Origin: Euphorbia lathyris | Taxonomy: Eukaryota; Streptophyta; Magnoliopsida; Malpighiales; Euphorbiaceae | NCBI RefSeq assembly: GCF_963576675.1 | Contig: NC_088914.1 | Location: 84,318,441-84,382,440, forward strand | DNA: 64,000 bases | Direction of reading: 5' to 3' | Part shown: in pieces, positions 1 to 12,318 of the stretch | How the letters are laid out: every line of letters begins with the position of its first letter | Position numbering within the stretch: the stretch's first letter is position 1 | Program-made: the position numbers and the translations under genes | Notes under the pieces: model-generated | What the model was told of the DNA's origin: nothing | Databases searched by the model: none | What the model saw: only the letters and a program-made list of their open reading frames with translations

Positions 1-3000
1 GATCGCCCCTTTCAAAGTGGCGGATATCAGACACCATTAAACACGACTCGCCAGGAGGTGTTACTTTGGATCGAAAAGAGCCCCCTGAAGAAGGATGTGC
101 GGTTCCCCGAGGTAAAAGGTCGAACCAGTTTGGGGCAGCATCCTAACAAATATTGCAGGTTCCACAGACTGAACGGCCACGACACGAACGATTGCTATGA
201 ATTGAAGAAGGAGATTGAAAAGCTGATCGGAAGGGGGAAGCTGAATCAATTTGTAAGAAAAGAAACAGCTGATGAGAAAACAACGCTCCCGCATGAGGGA
301 GAAACACGGCCAGAAAAGAAGCAGAAGAAAGGGGTGATAAACGTGATAGCAGGCGGAATCTACGAGCCTCCAACAAAAAGAGCTCGCCGTGAACGACGAA
401 AGAGCAACACACATAGGGGGGATGCCCTCAATTACTCATTTGCGAGAATCACGGAGCCACATGCGGATGCCCTGGTGATCACAATGGCCGTTGAAGGATG
501 GGACGTCAAGTGGGTCCTTATCGACACAGGCAGTTCTTGCAATGTCATTACCCGGACAGCATTCAACAAGTTGGGAATCAACGACGAGTGGGTGGAACAC
601 ACCTTCATGGATGTAACTGGTTTTGGGGGTCAATCCTCCCAAACAAGTGGGCAGGTGGTGTTGGAGGCAGAAATGGGCGATAAGAATCTAAAATGGCGAG
701 GTGATTTAGAATTCGCAATTGTTGATCTCCCACTGGCCTACAACATAATTCTGGGACGGCCATTCCTGTCGGAGACGGAGTCGCTCATCTCAATGAAGCA
801 TTTAACGTTACATTTGCCAACACATCAAGGGCGAGTCATAGTTGAAGGTGATCAACTTGTATCTCAACAGGCCTATACATTATCACTTGAACCAAAACCG
901 GAAGAGGAGGATAAAGTCGAAGAGAAGCTGCCGGCGGAAGCATTGGGAGAAACGGAACTATTCGCCATCTCGAATGATAAGAACGTGCGAATAGCGGCTG
1001 GACTCTCAGAAGAAACAAAGAAAGCCATTACCGAGGTATTGATCCAATGTGAGTCGGCATTTGTCGCCCCAAATGAAGTGCTAAAAGGAATAAGCCCAGA
1101 CGTAGCAACCCATCGGTTGAATGTAGACAAAGGGGCAACCCCAGTGCGGCAAAAGAAGAGGGGACATGCTCCTGAGCGGCAAAAGGCGATTGAAAAAGCA
1201 GTGGCGGACTTGTTAAGGTCGGATGCGATTCGAGAAGTCACCTATCCGGAATGGCTAGCCAATGTGGTGCTAGTCAAAAAGCCGAATGGAACGTACAGAA
1301 TGTGCGTCGACTTCAAAGACTTGAACAAGGCATGTCCGAAAGATATGTATCCACTTCCTAACATTGATATATTGGTAGATGGAACTGCAGGATATGAAGC
1401 TTTATCATTCACCGACGTGAAATCCAGTTACCATCAGATACCCATGGAGAAGGCGGATGAAATCAAAACATCATTCATAACTCACCAGGCGACTTATTGC
1501 TTCAAGGTGATGCCCTTTGGATTGAAAAACGCGGGAGCAACATACCAGAGGATGATGAACAAGATATTTTCAGACAAATCCGGCGAGAACTTCTCGATCT
1601 ATGTTGATGACATGATCATCAAAAGCAAGAAAATGCAAGACCACCCGCGGGATATCAAAGAAATCCTAGAAGTGTTGATCAAATATGGCCTCAAATTGAA
1701 CCCAGAGAAATGCACATTCGGAGCAAGAGCGGGAAAGTTCCTGGGTTTCATTGTTAGCGGCAAAGGGGTTGAGGCGAATCCTGAGAAGGTTAAAGCAGTA
1801 ATGGAGATAAAGACGCCAAGGAACATAAGGGAAGTACATAGACTGAACGGGCGGTTGGTGGCATTAGGGCGATTCATATCATGCTCAGCTAGGCAATGTC
1901 TACCTTTCTACAATGCCATCAAAAAATCCAAGTCCTTTGAATGGACGCCGGATTGTCAAGAAGCATTTGAGGGGATAAAGCGATTACTATGTTATCCACC
2001 CTTAATGAGCAGGCCGGAAGACGGAGAAGATTTGTTTCTTTATGTATCCGTCACCAGCATGGCGATATGCACTGTGATGGTGCGAAAAGAAGAAGGGCAA
2101 CAATATCCAGTATACTACGTAAGCAAAGTCTTGAAGGATGCAGAACTCCGGTATTCGAAGTTGGACAAAATGGCCCTCGCAGTGATAACCACGGCGGCTA
2201 GATTGAAACCATACTTTCAGGCGCATACTATCATTGTGAGAACTGGCATCCCAATGCGAAAGGTATTACAGAAACCTGATGCATCCGGCCGGTTGATGGA
2301 ATGGTCAATTCGCCTGGGAGAATTCGATATTCGCTACGAAGGGAGACCAGCGCTAAAGAGCCAAGTACTCGCCGATTTCGTGAACGAATTCACCTGGGAT
2401 GACGATGAATGTCCGAAGGCACAAAAAGAAGAGTGGAGCATGTACACAGATGGGGTATTATCTACAGATGGAGCTGGGCTGGGAGTCGTCATCAAGGGCC
2501 CGGAGATTATTCGCCTGTGCTATGCAGCAAAATTAACTTTCAAAACTACCAATAATGCCGCAGAGTATGAAGCAATGATATGCGGATTGAAGTTGCTCAA
2601 TGAACTCACCCCAGAAAGAGTGGTAATCTACAGCGATTCCAAACTCATGATAAACCAGATCACAAAAAATTATCTGGTGAAACAGGAGGAGCTAGTAAAA
2701 TACCATCAGGTAGTCGGCAGATTGACACAAGAGTTAACGCACAAGGGAGTCGTTTGGGAGATGGTGCATGTTCCACGAGGCCAAAATGCAAAAGCTGACG
2801 AATTGGCAAAAGCAGCGGCAAGTAGAGAACTATGGAGTCAAAAAGCATGCAGTTTGGAAATAAAATCGGCACCAGCATTCGAGGTTGATCAGATTATGAT
2901 CATCGAGGAACTGGAAGACGATGAAGATTGGCGGATGCCAATCCGTCAATATCTGGAGCAGGGAGTTTTGCCGGTTGATAAGAGCTTAGCCAGAAAAATA

Positions 3001-4170
3001 ATTGGGCAGTCGGCACGATATTCAATGCGGGATGGAACTTTGTATCGGAAATCATACACATGTCCATGGTTGAAATGCGTTAGTCGCAATGAAGGAGACT
3101 ATGTGCTGCGATAACTACACGAAGGAATTTGTGGCGCGCATGAAGCTTCGGCGGCATTGGCAAGAAAGGTCAAACTGATGGGATACTACTAGCTCAAGGT
3201 GGTGGAAGATTCCCAGAAGATGGTTGCGGAATGTCACAACTGTCAAATCCATGCGAATGAAAAGCATGTTCCCGGAGCTGAACAAATCACTATAATGACG
3301 GCGTGGCCATTCGCAACATGGGGAATTGATATAGTGGGTCCATTCCCAGAAACAACAAAGAAAAGGAAGTATTTGATAGTCGCAGTGGACCACTTCAGCA
3401 AATGGGTAGAAGCGGAGGCAGTAACCGCACAAACATCTGAGCGAATGATCGAGTTCTTACGAGAGAACATTATCATGCGATTTGGGATCCCGCAGAAGCT
3501 TATAACCGACAATGGCACCCAGTTCAACTGTGCCAAGTTCAAAACATACTGCGCAAGCATGGGAATCAAGAATCATTTTTCTTCTGTAAACCATCCCCAA
3601 TCAAATGGTATGACGGAAGTTACCAACAGGGCCATGGTTCAAGGCATCAAGAAGCGGCTAGGTGACAAAAAAACAGGTTGGGCGGATGAGATACCCCATA
3701 TGTTGTGGGCATACAGAACCTCTGTAAAGGCAGCAACAAGCGAAACACCTTTCTCGCTAGTTTATGGAGCCGAAGCAGTCCTACCTGTTGAAATCAAGTC
3801 GCCCACAGATCGGACAATTTATTATTGCGACACACAAAATCCTATCAACATCAGAGATGCTTTGGATTCTGTGGAGGAACGAAGAGAAAAAGCTTACATG
3901 CGAATGGCAATGTACCACAATAGAATCAAGAAATACCATGACAGAAGAGTGCGAAAAGTAATGATCAACGAAAACGACTTGGTCTTGAAAAAAGCAGATA
4001 AAATACAGTCTAGAGATGGCAAAGGCAAGCTAGGCGTCAACTGGATCGGGCCATACAAAGTATCCAAGAAGATGGGACCAGCCACTTTCGAAATAGAAGA
4101 AATGAGTGGAAAGAAGCTCCCGCGCACCTGGAATCTAGAGAATCTACGCCTATATAGAAAGGCCGAGTAG
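1..4170 (+). pseudogene. gag-pol polyprotein of gypsy element 1, two in-frame stops
   Basis: A single reading frame runs from base 1 to the stop at 4168. Visible in order are a variant gag zinc knuckle CRFHRLNGHDTNDC (C-x2-H-x4-H-x4-C, from base 154), the aspartic protease DTGSS (base 523), RT with YVDD (base 1600), the first RNase H, a second archaeal-type RNase H (about 2431-2830), and integrase with an HHCC finger (about 3118-3250) and the DDE core (D near 3388, DNGTQF near 3508, E near 3616). The frame is broken by TAA at 3112-3114 (GAA in element 2) and TAG at 3190-3192 (TGG in element 2), both in the integrase finger. No frameshift was seen. The missing integrase translation makes it non-functional unless read through. 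The protein would act in the cytoplasmic virus-like particle and in nuclear integration. Confidence 0.93.
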
Positions 4171-4356
4171 TTCGAGGAAATGACGAGTACTCTTTTTCCT
4201 TTTATGAGTTTTTCCCACTGGGTTTTCTGATAAAAGGTTTTAATGAGGCTTCGATCCCGCACAATTGGTGTACATATGTAATAAACTTTTTCTCGTCATC
4301 AATAAAAGTTATTACATTCACTCAGTATGTTACAACAAAATGCGGATTCTTTACAA

Positions 4357-4690
4357 AAACACATAAATGTGTTGCCTCTTAAAGAAAGGCGGATGCATGA
4401 TTACGCATCACTTGTAAAAAACCTTAGGGTTAAAATCAAAAACACATAAATGTGTTGCCTGTTAAAGAAAGGCGGATGCTTGATTACGTATCACTCGCAA
4501 AAAACCTTAGGGTTAAAATAAAAAACACATAAATGTGTTGCCTGTTAAAGAAAGGTGGATGCTTGATTACGTATCACTCGCAAAAAACCTTAGGGTTAAA
4601 ATCAAAAACACATAAATGTGTTGCCTGTTAAAGAAAGGCGGATGCATGATTACGCATCACTCGCAAAACCTTATGATCAAAACTTATGAT
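4357..4690. repeat. four-unit tandem repeat, period 82-84 bp
   Basis: Four units begin around 4361, 4443, 4527 and 4610. Each carries the perfect inverted repeat AACACAT-AA-ATGTGTT followed by a GATGC...GCATC semi-palindrome and an ACCTTAGGGTT-type tail. It lies just after pol, in the region between the sense stop and the antisense gene. Element 2 has the same module in two copies with a 76 bp period, so copy number changes between family members. Confidence 0.9.
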
Positions 4691-4952
4691 TATTTTCGAA
4701 AGAAGAATTATAAATTAAGGCATAAAATTAAGCGAATAAACGAGTACTCAAAATTGCAAAAAGGGTCTGGCCACCCTAGCTATGAAGAAACACAAATATG
4801 GAGTCGGCAAAAGGACAAAGGGCACATATAGAGGGCAAAAAAGTGACAATCACACACATATGAAAAGCAACAACCGAAAGAAAATATATATATCAGAGCG
4901 GTTTGTTACATGGTTTTTTACATACAAAAGTTCAAATATAAGTTAAGCTATG

Positions 4953-6752
4953 CTACAGCTTCCTCTCCTTCGCCCCTAATGCCCTCCTGGACTGCGGCGA
5001 CTCCCTCATCTCCTCCGGTAGGAGGATCTACTTCAAGCGAATCCTCAACCCTTGAATCGGTAACCGCTTCAGTAACCTCTTCGGTGAGAGGTACCTCTTG
5101 CACAGGTTGAGAAACGGCTTGGGGTGCCTCTCCTTCCGCGGGCTGAATAGGGATCTCGCAGCTAATCAGAGGATCCTAAAGACTCTTCCACAGCAGTAGG
5201 ACAAAGCATAATATACCTCTACAGAACGCTTCTCGATCCCTTCCACAGCAGTAGGGAGCGGTACTTGCTCGCGCACACGGGAGGCAGAGGGAAGTCGCCC
5301 GAGGACATTGCATATGGAAGATACAATATCCTTGCAAGAGAAGTTCACGGCTAGACCGAAAGTCCTAGTCCACCATCCGCTAATATCGGGGATTGGCTGC
5401 AAAAGCATAAAGAAAAATATCAAGAGAACGGCAGATAGCTCATGAGGAAAAAGTAGCAATACGAGAGGGAGTAGATCAAGATACCTCGTGAATGGGGGTA
5501 CTGCTCTTTCCTTTAGATGAGGCGGATACAGGTGCGCCGCCAACAGTAAGGGACACAGAAGTGTTCTTCTTTTTAGAACGAGAAGACTCTGTATCCGCAC
5601 TTATCTTCCGCTTCCTGGTTAAAGGAAGATCCTCGGAGGCAGAAGCGGGACCTTATGAAGCGGAAGCCCTAACCGGGGAAGCCGCTCCAATAGAAGGAGT
5701 CGTCCCTCCAGAAGGATCCGCCCCTACAACGGAAGCGGTTTTCGTCATCCGCTTCTTTCTTCTCGCCAGGGCTTTAGCCTCCCGATCTGCAGCGATTTGA
5801 GATAAAGGATCACCCCTGCAAAGGGTTAAAAGAAACCATCAACTCGGAAATAAAAAGTACCTTGCACAAAAACGCGGTAAGGAATATAGACAACGCGATC
5901 CCCCTCGCGGTACGCAATCGCTACTTGGCTCCTTAGCATATGAAAGGCCTGATCGTATGTCCATACAAAAGGAAGAGTGCTCTTCAGGAACTTGATAACG
6001 GCGGATTCTTCCTTGCTGGGATACCCGAAGTTCAAACTCTTTACGTTGGGTCGGCTCCAGCAACGAAGGAAGTTCAAGTTTTCCTCATTAAACTTGATAA
6101 AAAAGTAAGATCGATCCCACTCGCGGATCTTGTTCAGCTTCTCGTCAAAACCATAGTATCCGCTCTGGCGGATGAAAGTGAAATACCCCGCCGAGCTTTT
6201 GAAATGGTGGAGCTTGGAGAAGATTTTGAGCGAAAAGGGAACCTCCAAACAATCCGCCAGGAATTTGTCCAGAGTCAAATCGGCCCAGCCGTTAGGATGC
6301 AATTGCCCGGGCGCGATTCCGTAATCGCCTAAGACGGAAGCAATCTCATCCGCCAGCGGATAAGTGAAGCCGCAGATAATCTGGGCCACGAAAATAGTGA
6401 AGTACCCCTTTGGGTAATCGCCCGGTCCCCTATCCTCCCCAGGAATGATAGTCTCGAGACCTCGGAGCCAGGGATAATGCTCCCGCAAATCATCGATTGT
6501 CTCTTGACAAACCAGACTTCCCGACCTGTCCTTCTTTAGTAACAAACGAGGGGTTGGGACAGGTGGCGGAATCAACTTTTTGGGGTCAAAACCTAAACCC
6601 TCGTCGGTTGTATTCGCCAGATGAAGGAAGTCGGCGGGATGAGAATTACACCCAGGAGAGCTGGTTGAAGCTTCCTCAACCATCTCTTCGACCTCGTTAG
6701 AGACCTCACGGACATAATCGTCATCAAACGGCGCGAAGTCGAGGTCTGACAT
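4953..6752 (-). pseudogene. antisense accessory gene of element 1 (gypsy-type transposon domain), damaged
   Basis: The first coding block (start ATG at 6752, down to about 5861) encodes about 297 residues beginning MSDLDFAPFDDDY and containing a DYGIAPGQLHPNGW motif. That motif fits the family annotated as 'putative gypsy type transposon' (PF04195-like); the assignment is from memory. Further blocks follow at 5485-5815, an exon with SGWWTRTFG at about 5205-5397, and a proline/acidic tail ending at 4953. GT-AG borders flank the later blocks. Compared with element 2, block 2 has an in-frame TAA at 5653-5655 and the coiled-coil part of the last exon is deleted. The gap between blocks 1 and 2 is only 45 nt and joins out of phase, so that junction is unresolved. 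Function is unknown. The gene lies tail-to-tail with pol. Confidence 0.72.
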
Positions 6753-7018
6753 GATCGATAAAAGGAAAACAGAAGCAAAAAGCCGAACAAGGAACAAATG
6801 TGAAAAGAAAAACTTACATGAAAAAGACAACACAGTGAAGTGATGGGATTAAGAGGTCAACGCCGGAAAAGAAGTAACGGAATTAAAAGGTCGACGCCGG
6901 AGAAAACGAAAGAGGGGAAATGCACAAATTCAAAACTTTGAAAATAATCGGACAAAGACGAAGCGTCCCCTATAAAAAGACCCTAAAAGGGCTCTTGCTA
7001 GACCAAGGGGGAGGCATG

Positions 7019-7485
7019 TGATAACCCGCGAAGCCCAAAACGGGTTATATTCATTTCGCAAGCCCAACCCATATTAAAGCCCCATGGGCTAAGATTGGAC
7101 GGGACCCGAATGAAGGAAGCGGGCACAGCGAGTAAACCGCCCCAAATTCCTAAACGGAGCGTCAAGACTCCCACTCAGAACCACGTTCGTTGCCATGAAA
7201 GCCACGAAAGGGACATGGCCTAAAAAGGGGTAACCGCCCTCAGAACGTGGCCCACTAAGGAGTAACCGCCCTCGGCGGCTACCCAAAAAACACCTATAAA
7301 AGGCCTTAAGAATAAGGGGGGAGGTACGTTCACATTTTTTTCCCACAAAGCTATTGCTAAATTATAGACTCATTCTTACAAAAACTGACTTGATCGTCGG
7401 AGAGTTTTCCCGGAGATCCTGTCTCCGGTTTTGTTTTGCAGGTAACTCCGGCAAAGAATATCAAAGCGGATCCAGCAAGTTATCA
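7019..7485 (+). repeat. 3' LTR of gypsy element 1 (467 bp)
   Basis: It begins TGATAACCCGCG directly after the polypurine tract and ends CAAGTTATCA, giving TG...CA ends. A TATA box (TATAAA, 7295-7300) marks the promoter. A perfect 7-bp-stem hairpin CCGGAGA-TCCTG-TCTCCGG (7410-7428) followed by TTTTGTTTTGCAGGTAAC is shared with the LTRs of element 2, although the U3 parts differ. Confidence 0.93.
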
Positions 7486-7560
7486 TATATTAAAAGTAAA
7501 ACACGATTTACTTTAATTGTTGTTTTTAATTATTATGATTGCTAATGTTTTTTTTTGTAG

Positions 7561-8248
7561 GTATTCTTTTCAGTTGTTTATGCTGCCCATTTCTATGTTT
7601 TTGTTATTAACCATTTTACTGGAAAGATAGACGTCATTGATAACAAGGATCTTGATAAAGGCGTATCAGTCCATAGTAAATATAAGGGTTTTGCAAAGGC
7701 TTTGGTAATATTACTTATCTGTTTTTTAGTTTTGTTATTGTGTTCTACATATTTACTGTCATGTTCAGAAAATCTAAGTGTATGTTCTGAGTAGTTGATG
7801 ATTTGTTTTAATATTTATAAGATGGTGTTCTATGTTTTATAGGTGAAAGCATATTATCTTTATATAAAAAGAGAGAGCCCTAATTGCTTGAATGATATCA
7901 GTGCATATGGTTCAAAACATTTGAAGTTGAAGTGGAAAGAGTCAAGCAATAATGATGATTGTGGTGTTTTCGTTTTGAAACATATGGAATCCTATTTTGG
8001 ACAAGAGGAGTCTGAATGGGATATTGGAGTTCGAAATAACAATGTGAGTTTTTTTTTAATCTTATTTATTATAGGCTGTTGTTATTATTTTGATGATGTT
8101 AGTAATAATGAATGGGATATTGTAGGTTGATCAGTTGAAGAATTTCAGAATTGAATACTGTTGGAAGATTCTGTCAAATTCTGGAAACAAAGAAGTTGCT
8201 ATTGTAAATGAAAAGGCCTTAAAATGGAAGAATGAACAATTAAAATAA
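7561..8248 (+). CDS. Ulp1/C48-type SUMO protease, C-terminal three exons
   Basis: Exons 7561-7704, 7843-8043 and 8126-8248 join in phase 0 with GT-AG introns and end in TAA. The first encodes the catalytic His region (AAHFYVFVIN, then VIDN as the likely Asp/Asn position). The second encodes NNDDCGVFVLKHMESY, matching the DCG(V/I)F catalytic-cysteine motif of Ulp1 peptidases. These enzymes cleave SUMO precursors or conjugates; copies in MULEs have no settled role. The N-terminal part must lie upstream, but gypsy element 1 is inserted in the preceding intron. The visible exons have no stops or frameshifts, so this gene is better preserved than the transposase facing it. Calling it functional would be inference. 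Confidence 0.8.
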
Positions 8249-8328
8249 TTGTATATTCTGCAATTGTTGTAATTATATATGTTAGAATGTAAGACATATT
8301 ATTTTGGAACATGAAATATGTAGGATTT

Positions 8329-8462
8329 GTTATTTTATTCAACTGAATGTGTAGGATTTGTGAATTTCTTGAGTAGATTGTATATATGAGAAGGCCTTGA
8401 ATTGTTATTTTATTCAACTGAATGTGTAGGATTTGTGAATTTCTTGAGTAGATTGTATATAT
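8329..8462. repeat. 74-bp tandem duplication
   Basis: A segment starting TATTTTATTC at 8331 recurs at 8405. The two copies are nearly identical and carry GTGTAGGATTTGTG and GTAGATTGTATATAT. It lies 3' of the Ulp1 stop inside the MULE. No coding role is apparent. Confidence 0.85.
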
Positions 8463-8689
8463 CTGTTTAAAGTGGAAGGTTGTATAGGTTAGTGGCTTGT
8501 TTAACAAAATATGTGTAATTATATATAAATTAATCAGAATAGCATTAGAAGGTTGAAGTTAAATTTTAGTGCTATACATGTTTAGATGCAATATAAACAT
8601 GTTAGATGCAGTTTGTCATCAAAATATTGTACCATTTAAGAAAAAATTTATGTTTCAGCTTCTTACATTGGAAAAAAATTATTGTATGT

Positions 8690-8790
8690 TCCAAAAAAAG
8701 ATCGTATGTTCTAAAACATGTATCATATGTTCTAAATCTTATATCATATGTTCTAAACCTTATATGATATGTTCTAATCAATATATCAGA
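8690..8790. repeat. short tandem repeat of a (C/G)ATATGTTCTAA motif
   Basis: About four imperfect 20-22 bp units share TATGTTCTAA and a TATCATATG core. The same ATGTTCTA or TAGAACAT word also recurs in MULE introns and flanks between about 7740 and 11720, but not noticeably outside the MULE. Confidence 0.65.
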
Positions 8791-11700
8791 TCAGTTCTCT
8801 TTTTCTGGACAGTTTCTGCTATCGTGGTTAGCAAGCTGTTTACAGACTCTGCATAATCTCTTTTTTTCTGGTTTTCCTCAACAGCTTTCTCTCTTTCACC
8901 CTTCAATCTTTTATCACCGTTTCCTTTTGGAATATGTACACCTGTACCTTTGTTCTTTGATATTTTCGGTGCTTTGACATTAATTTCTGTTGGTACACTA
9001 GTTCCAATCAATATCTCAATGTCTTGATTTTTTGAAAGAGTTTTGTTTTTCTCAGTGTCTTTTTGAGTGTTTTTAGCTTCTAAATCCATTCTGATTGCTT
9101 GAAACTTCTTCACAAGATCCTTTATATTTTATTCACTGCCTTGAGCTAAATAGACACAAACATTAATCTCTGACCATAGTTGATTCAGCCATGTTTTCTT
9201 ATCAATTGTAGCAGCACATTCTTCCATAAGATTTCCTTGCAGATTTATATTTTTTTGACTTGTTGCTAATGTAGTCCATCTGTTAAGCACATACCTTTTT
9301 GGAATTGATTCAAGCATTTTTGCCTTCCAAACCCACACCATGTGTCTGCATGGTAAGCCCTGTCTCTCAAACTTCTTGCACGAACATTTTGTTTCGTCTT
9401 CAATGTTGCTGTACGTAACCTGAAAGGTTTTTGATGTCCTTTGCTCTTTGATAGTGTAAATTTCTAAAGGAGGTTGTTTATAGAATCCTTCTATTCCACA
9501 AAAAAAAGATCCATTATAAACCTCGTCCTGAAACTCATAAAAGACAGTGGTTGTATAAACATCAGCTCCATGTTTTTCAATACCCATTGGTGTTTTGCAT
9601 ACAGGTCTTTTATGTTTGGCATCATTGTCATTGTGAGCTTGGTTATGCCTTTGTGCATCCATTGCACTATCAAATCTCAAATAAAATTCTACAAGACTTA
9701 AATGAGAATTTGTAAAAGCAGTGAAAAAGTTGTTCTCGCTCTCTGACCTTGATGTAGTTCTCATAATTCCTCCTAGGAATAAGTCCCTGAAGTACGCTGG
9801 AATCCACATGTTTCTGATTTCAAATATTTGACCTAGCCATTCATGTTTTTCCAAATTAAACTCTGAAATGACTGCTTTCCATTTTTCATCAAATTCTTCA
9901 GGTTCAATCTCAACACTCCAGACAATTGGTTGAATCCTTTTTAAGAAATTAGTTTCTTGCATAATTGCACGACCTATTAAAAAAACCAGTAATTATATTC
10001 ATTATATTAAAAAAAAAATTAACATGCCAATAATATATTGGAACATACAATTTAATACGTGATCAAAACATATAGTAGAACAATCAAGTAGTAAATTTTT
10101 TAATTATAAACAATGCTTTGGAAGGCTTACCTATTTTATCATTCATCTTTTTCATAATGTGCCACATGCATAATCTATGTTCTGTTTTTTGGAAAACATT
10201 TTTTTATTGCAATCTTCATTGCTGGATCTTGATCTGTTATTAAGCATGTAGGTTCATTGCTTCCCATTGCGTTAAGAAACGTTTTGAAAACCCACTCAAA
10301 TGATGCAATATCTTCTTTAGCAATGAAACAAGCAGCGAACGTAACACATTTTTTGTGGTGGTCTACTCCAGTAAAGGGGCCAAAGATCATGTTATATCTG
10401 TGGAAATAATACACAAATTTTTGTAAATAAGAAAACTTTTTAAGAATATAAGAATAAGATTTTAGAACATGCCAATTAATATTTAGAACATTGCAATAAG
10501 AAATTTGTACATGTAATATTATACCTGTTTGTTTGGTATGTTGTGTCAAAAGATACCATATCACCAAATAGAGCATAATTCTTTCTACAAATGGGGTCTG
10601 CCCATAAAGCTCTGCAGAGATGATCATCTTCATCCATATCAAAGTCGAAAAAAAAGCAGACCATAGAAGTTTTTTCTTGCTGAAAATGTCAATAAACATT
10701 TGGGCATCTGACTCATAAATATAAGCCTTTAAATCTCTGTGGAAGTTTTTGAAATCTTGCTTAGATGCTCCTACATTGTTGTATCCTCCTACATTTTCTT
10801 TTATTTGCCTGTATGTTCTTACAGGTCCAACATTCATCTACACAAAACACATGAACAGATTTTATAAAGAAAGTAAATACAATTTGAAAAAATTGTAGAT
10901 GTTGTTAGGAAAGTAAATTTAGAATATGGCTCACCTTAGAATTATCAACAATCAACTTCTTGTGTAGTATTGTCAGTTTTCTTCCCTGTTTTTGAAATTT
11001 CATACAACGTGGACTGTAAAGTGGGTGTGTATGTTCCTCTTTTAAACGATATACAATATATTTTCCATCATTGCAGTACTTTAAAACAATTTGTGCTTGT
11101 CATCCAACACGTGTGATTAATCTTCTTCTCGGTTTATGTCCTTCAGTATCTTCAACATTTTTTTTCTGCTTATGGCCTGCTTTATTGCACAAACAGTATT
11201 GAAAAATCACAACATTTGTTTTCTTTCTTTTTTTCACTGTAGATTTTCTAACATTAAATCCTGCTTCAGTGGCATATGCTTTGTAAAATTCAATACCCTC
11301 ATCAATAGTATTAAATTTTGTTCCTACAATAGGTATTTTTTCCGGAGAGCAACATGGCTTCCATTCTTTTGTTCCTCCAGGAGTCAGGACAATTTCTACT
11401 TGTGGAGTGTAGGATATAATTGCACTGGAAGAATGATTTGGCTGCTCTTCATGTGACACTGCATTTAAGTGCAATTGTGGAACATATGTGATAATATATA
11501 GGACATATGAAAAATTGTTTAGAACATGAGGTACAGTTTGAAGAACGTAGTGAACTCTATATTTCAATATACTCAATTTTATTTTTTCAACAAATTTTAC
11601 AACTAATTATAAATAAAAAACGAATAATATGTACTAATATCTATAGAACACATGAACAATTATTTAGAACAAGATTTTTTAGATTATGAAGAACATAGAA

Positions 11701-11815
11701 ATTATGAAGAACACATGTACCTCTTTCAATAGTTGAAGACAGAGAAATTTCATGGTTATCATCATTCTCCTGTAGATCATTGTCTATTATTTCATGCAAT
11801 TCCATTGTTTCGGAA
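8778..11815 (-). pseudogene. FAR1-related / MULE transposase, multi-exon, decayed
   Basis: Read on the minus strand, the order is an N-terminal acidic exon (ATG near 11815), an FAR1-type DNA-binding domain (about 11100-11459, from KEWKPCC to the basic tail), a MULE transposase core and a SWIM zinc finger. The core shows catalytic Asp in VSFDTTY (about 10536), Asp in ITDQDPAM (about 10225) and Glu in SRSESENNF (about 9740). The SWIM finger CSCKKFERQGLPCRH lies near 9370. Introns with GT-AG borders separate the blocks. Damage includes an in-frame TGA at 11100-11102 where Cys is expected, a frameshift near 10675, another in an A-run near 10190, and a TAA at 9129-9131 cutting off a basic tail that continues in frame to 8778. 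The family includes both transposases and domesticated FRS factors. The Ulp1 partner and terminal repeat favour a transposon copy. Confidence 0.87.
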
Positions 11816-12034
11816 TAGAATCTGAATGATTTCCAATCTGTTTCAGATTTAAGCAATATCTGAATAATTGTAAACATAAAAAACAGAACACAATTTAATA
11901 TTCATTTATAGTTGTTGGAGATAAAATTACCTGATTGATGCTATTTCTTTGACTGTAGATCGTTTTTTCTTAATCTAATTTGCAATTTTAGATTATTTTT
12001 GGAGTGTTTAATGACGGAACGTTGATGAAGGAGG

Positions 12035-12170
12035 TCGATCTAATTGACGATGATGAAGAACGATGATGGAGGAAATGATGGAGAACGATGATGAAGAAGA
12101 TGATTGAGATCGCTGATGAAGAACGATGATGAAGAACGGTGATGGAGAAGATCTGAGAGATTTGATCGTT
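12035..12170. repeat. imperfect GAT/GAA trinucleotide-rich tract
   Basis: Purine-rich repeats of GATGATGAAGAACGATGATG type occupy this stretch between the transposase 5' end and the MULE terminus. It may be transposase 5' untranslated sequence. No reading frame is recognised. Confidence 0.7.
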
Positions 12171-12234
12171 TTTTGATCGTGATTTTGCTGTGAGTGATTT
12201 GCGTGATATTTCATTGGATTAGAAGGTGTTTTGT

Positions 12235-12318
12235 AGAATGACCAAAACGGCGTAGTTTTATTTGGTTCTCACCTATCAAAGTGTCCTCATCTAAGGGAGG
12301 GTTCTCACTTGATCCCTC

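Larger units (their letters stand above)
1..7485 (+). mobile_element. Ty3/gypsy Tat-lineage LTR retrotransposon, element 1 (5' end outside window)
   Basis: The window opens inside gag. The order that follows is gag zinc knuckle, protease, RT, RNase H, second RNase H, integrase, a non-coding stretch with tandem repeats, an antisense gene, a polypurine tract ending GGGGGAGGCATG, and a 3' LTR at 7019-7485. The second RNase H after the first, and the antisense gene between pol and LTR, are hallmarks of the Tat lineage. Base 1 corresponds to base 15591 of element 2, so about 1.9 kb including the 5' LTR lies off the window. The element sits in an intron of the Ulp1 gene of the neighbouring MULE remnant. 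The base string after the LTR is TATAT, a possible target duplication that cannot be checked here. Confidence 0.93.

Noticed and set aside
8100..8110. tRNA or rRNA genes anywhere in the window
   Set aside because: Only primer-binding-site fragments complementary to tRNA 3' ends were found; no full cloverleaf or rRNA segment was recognised.
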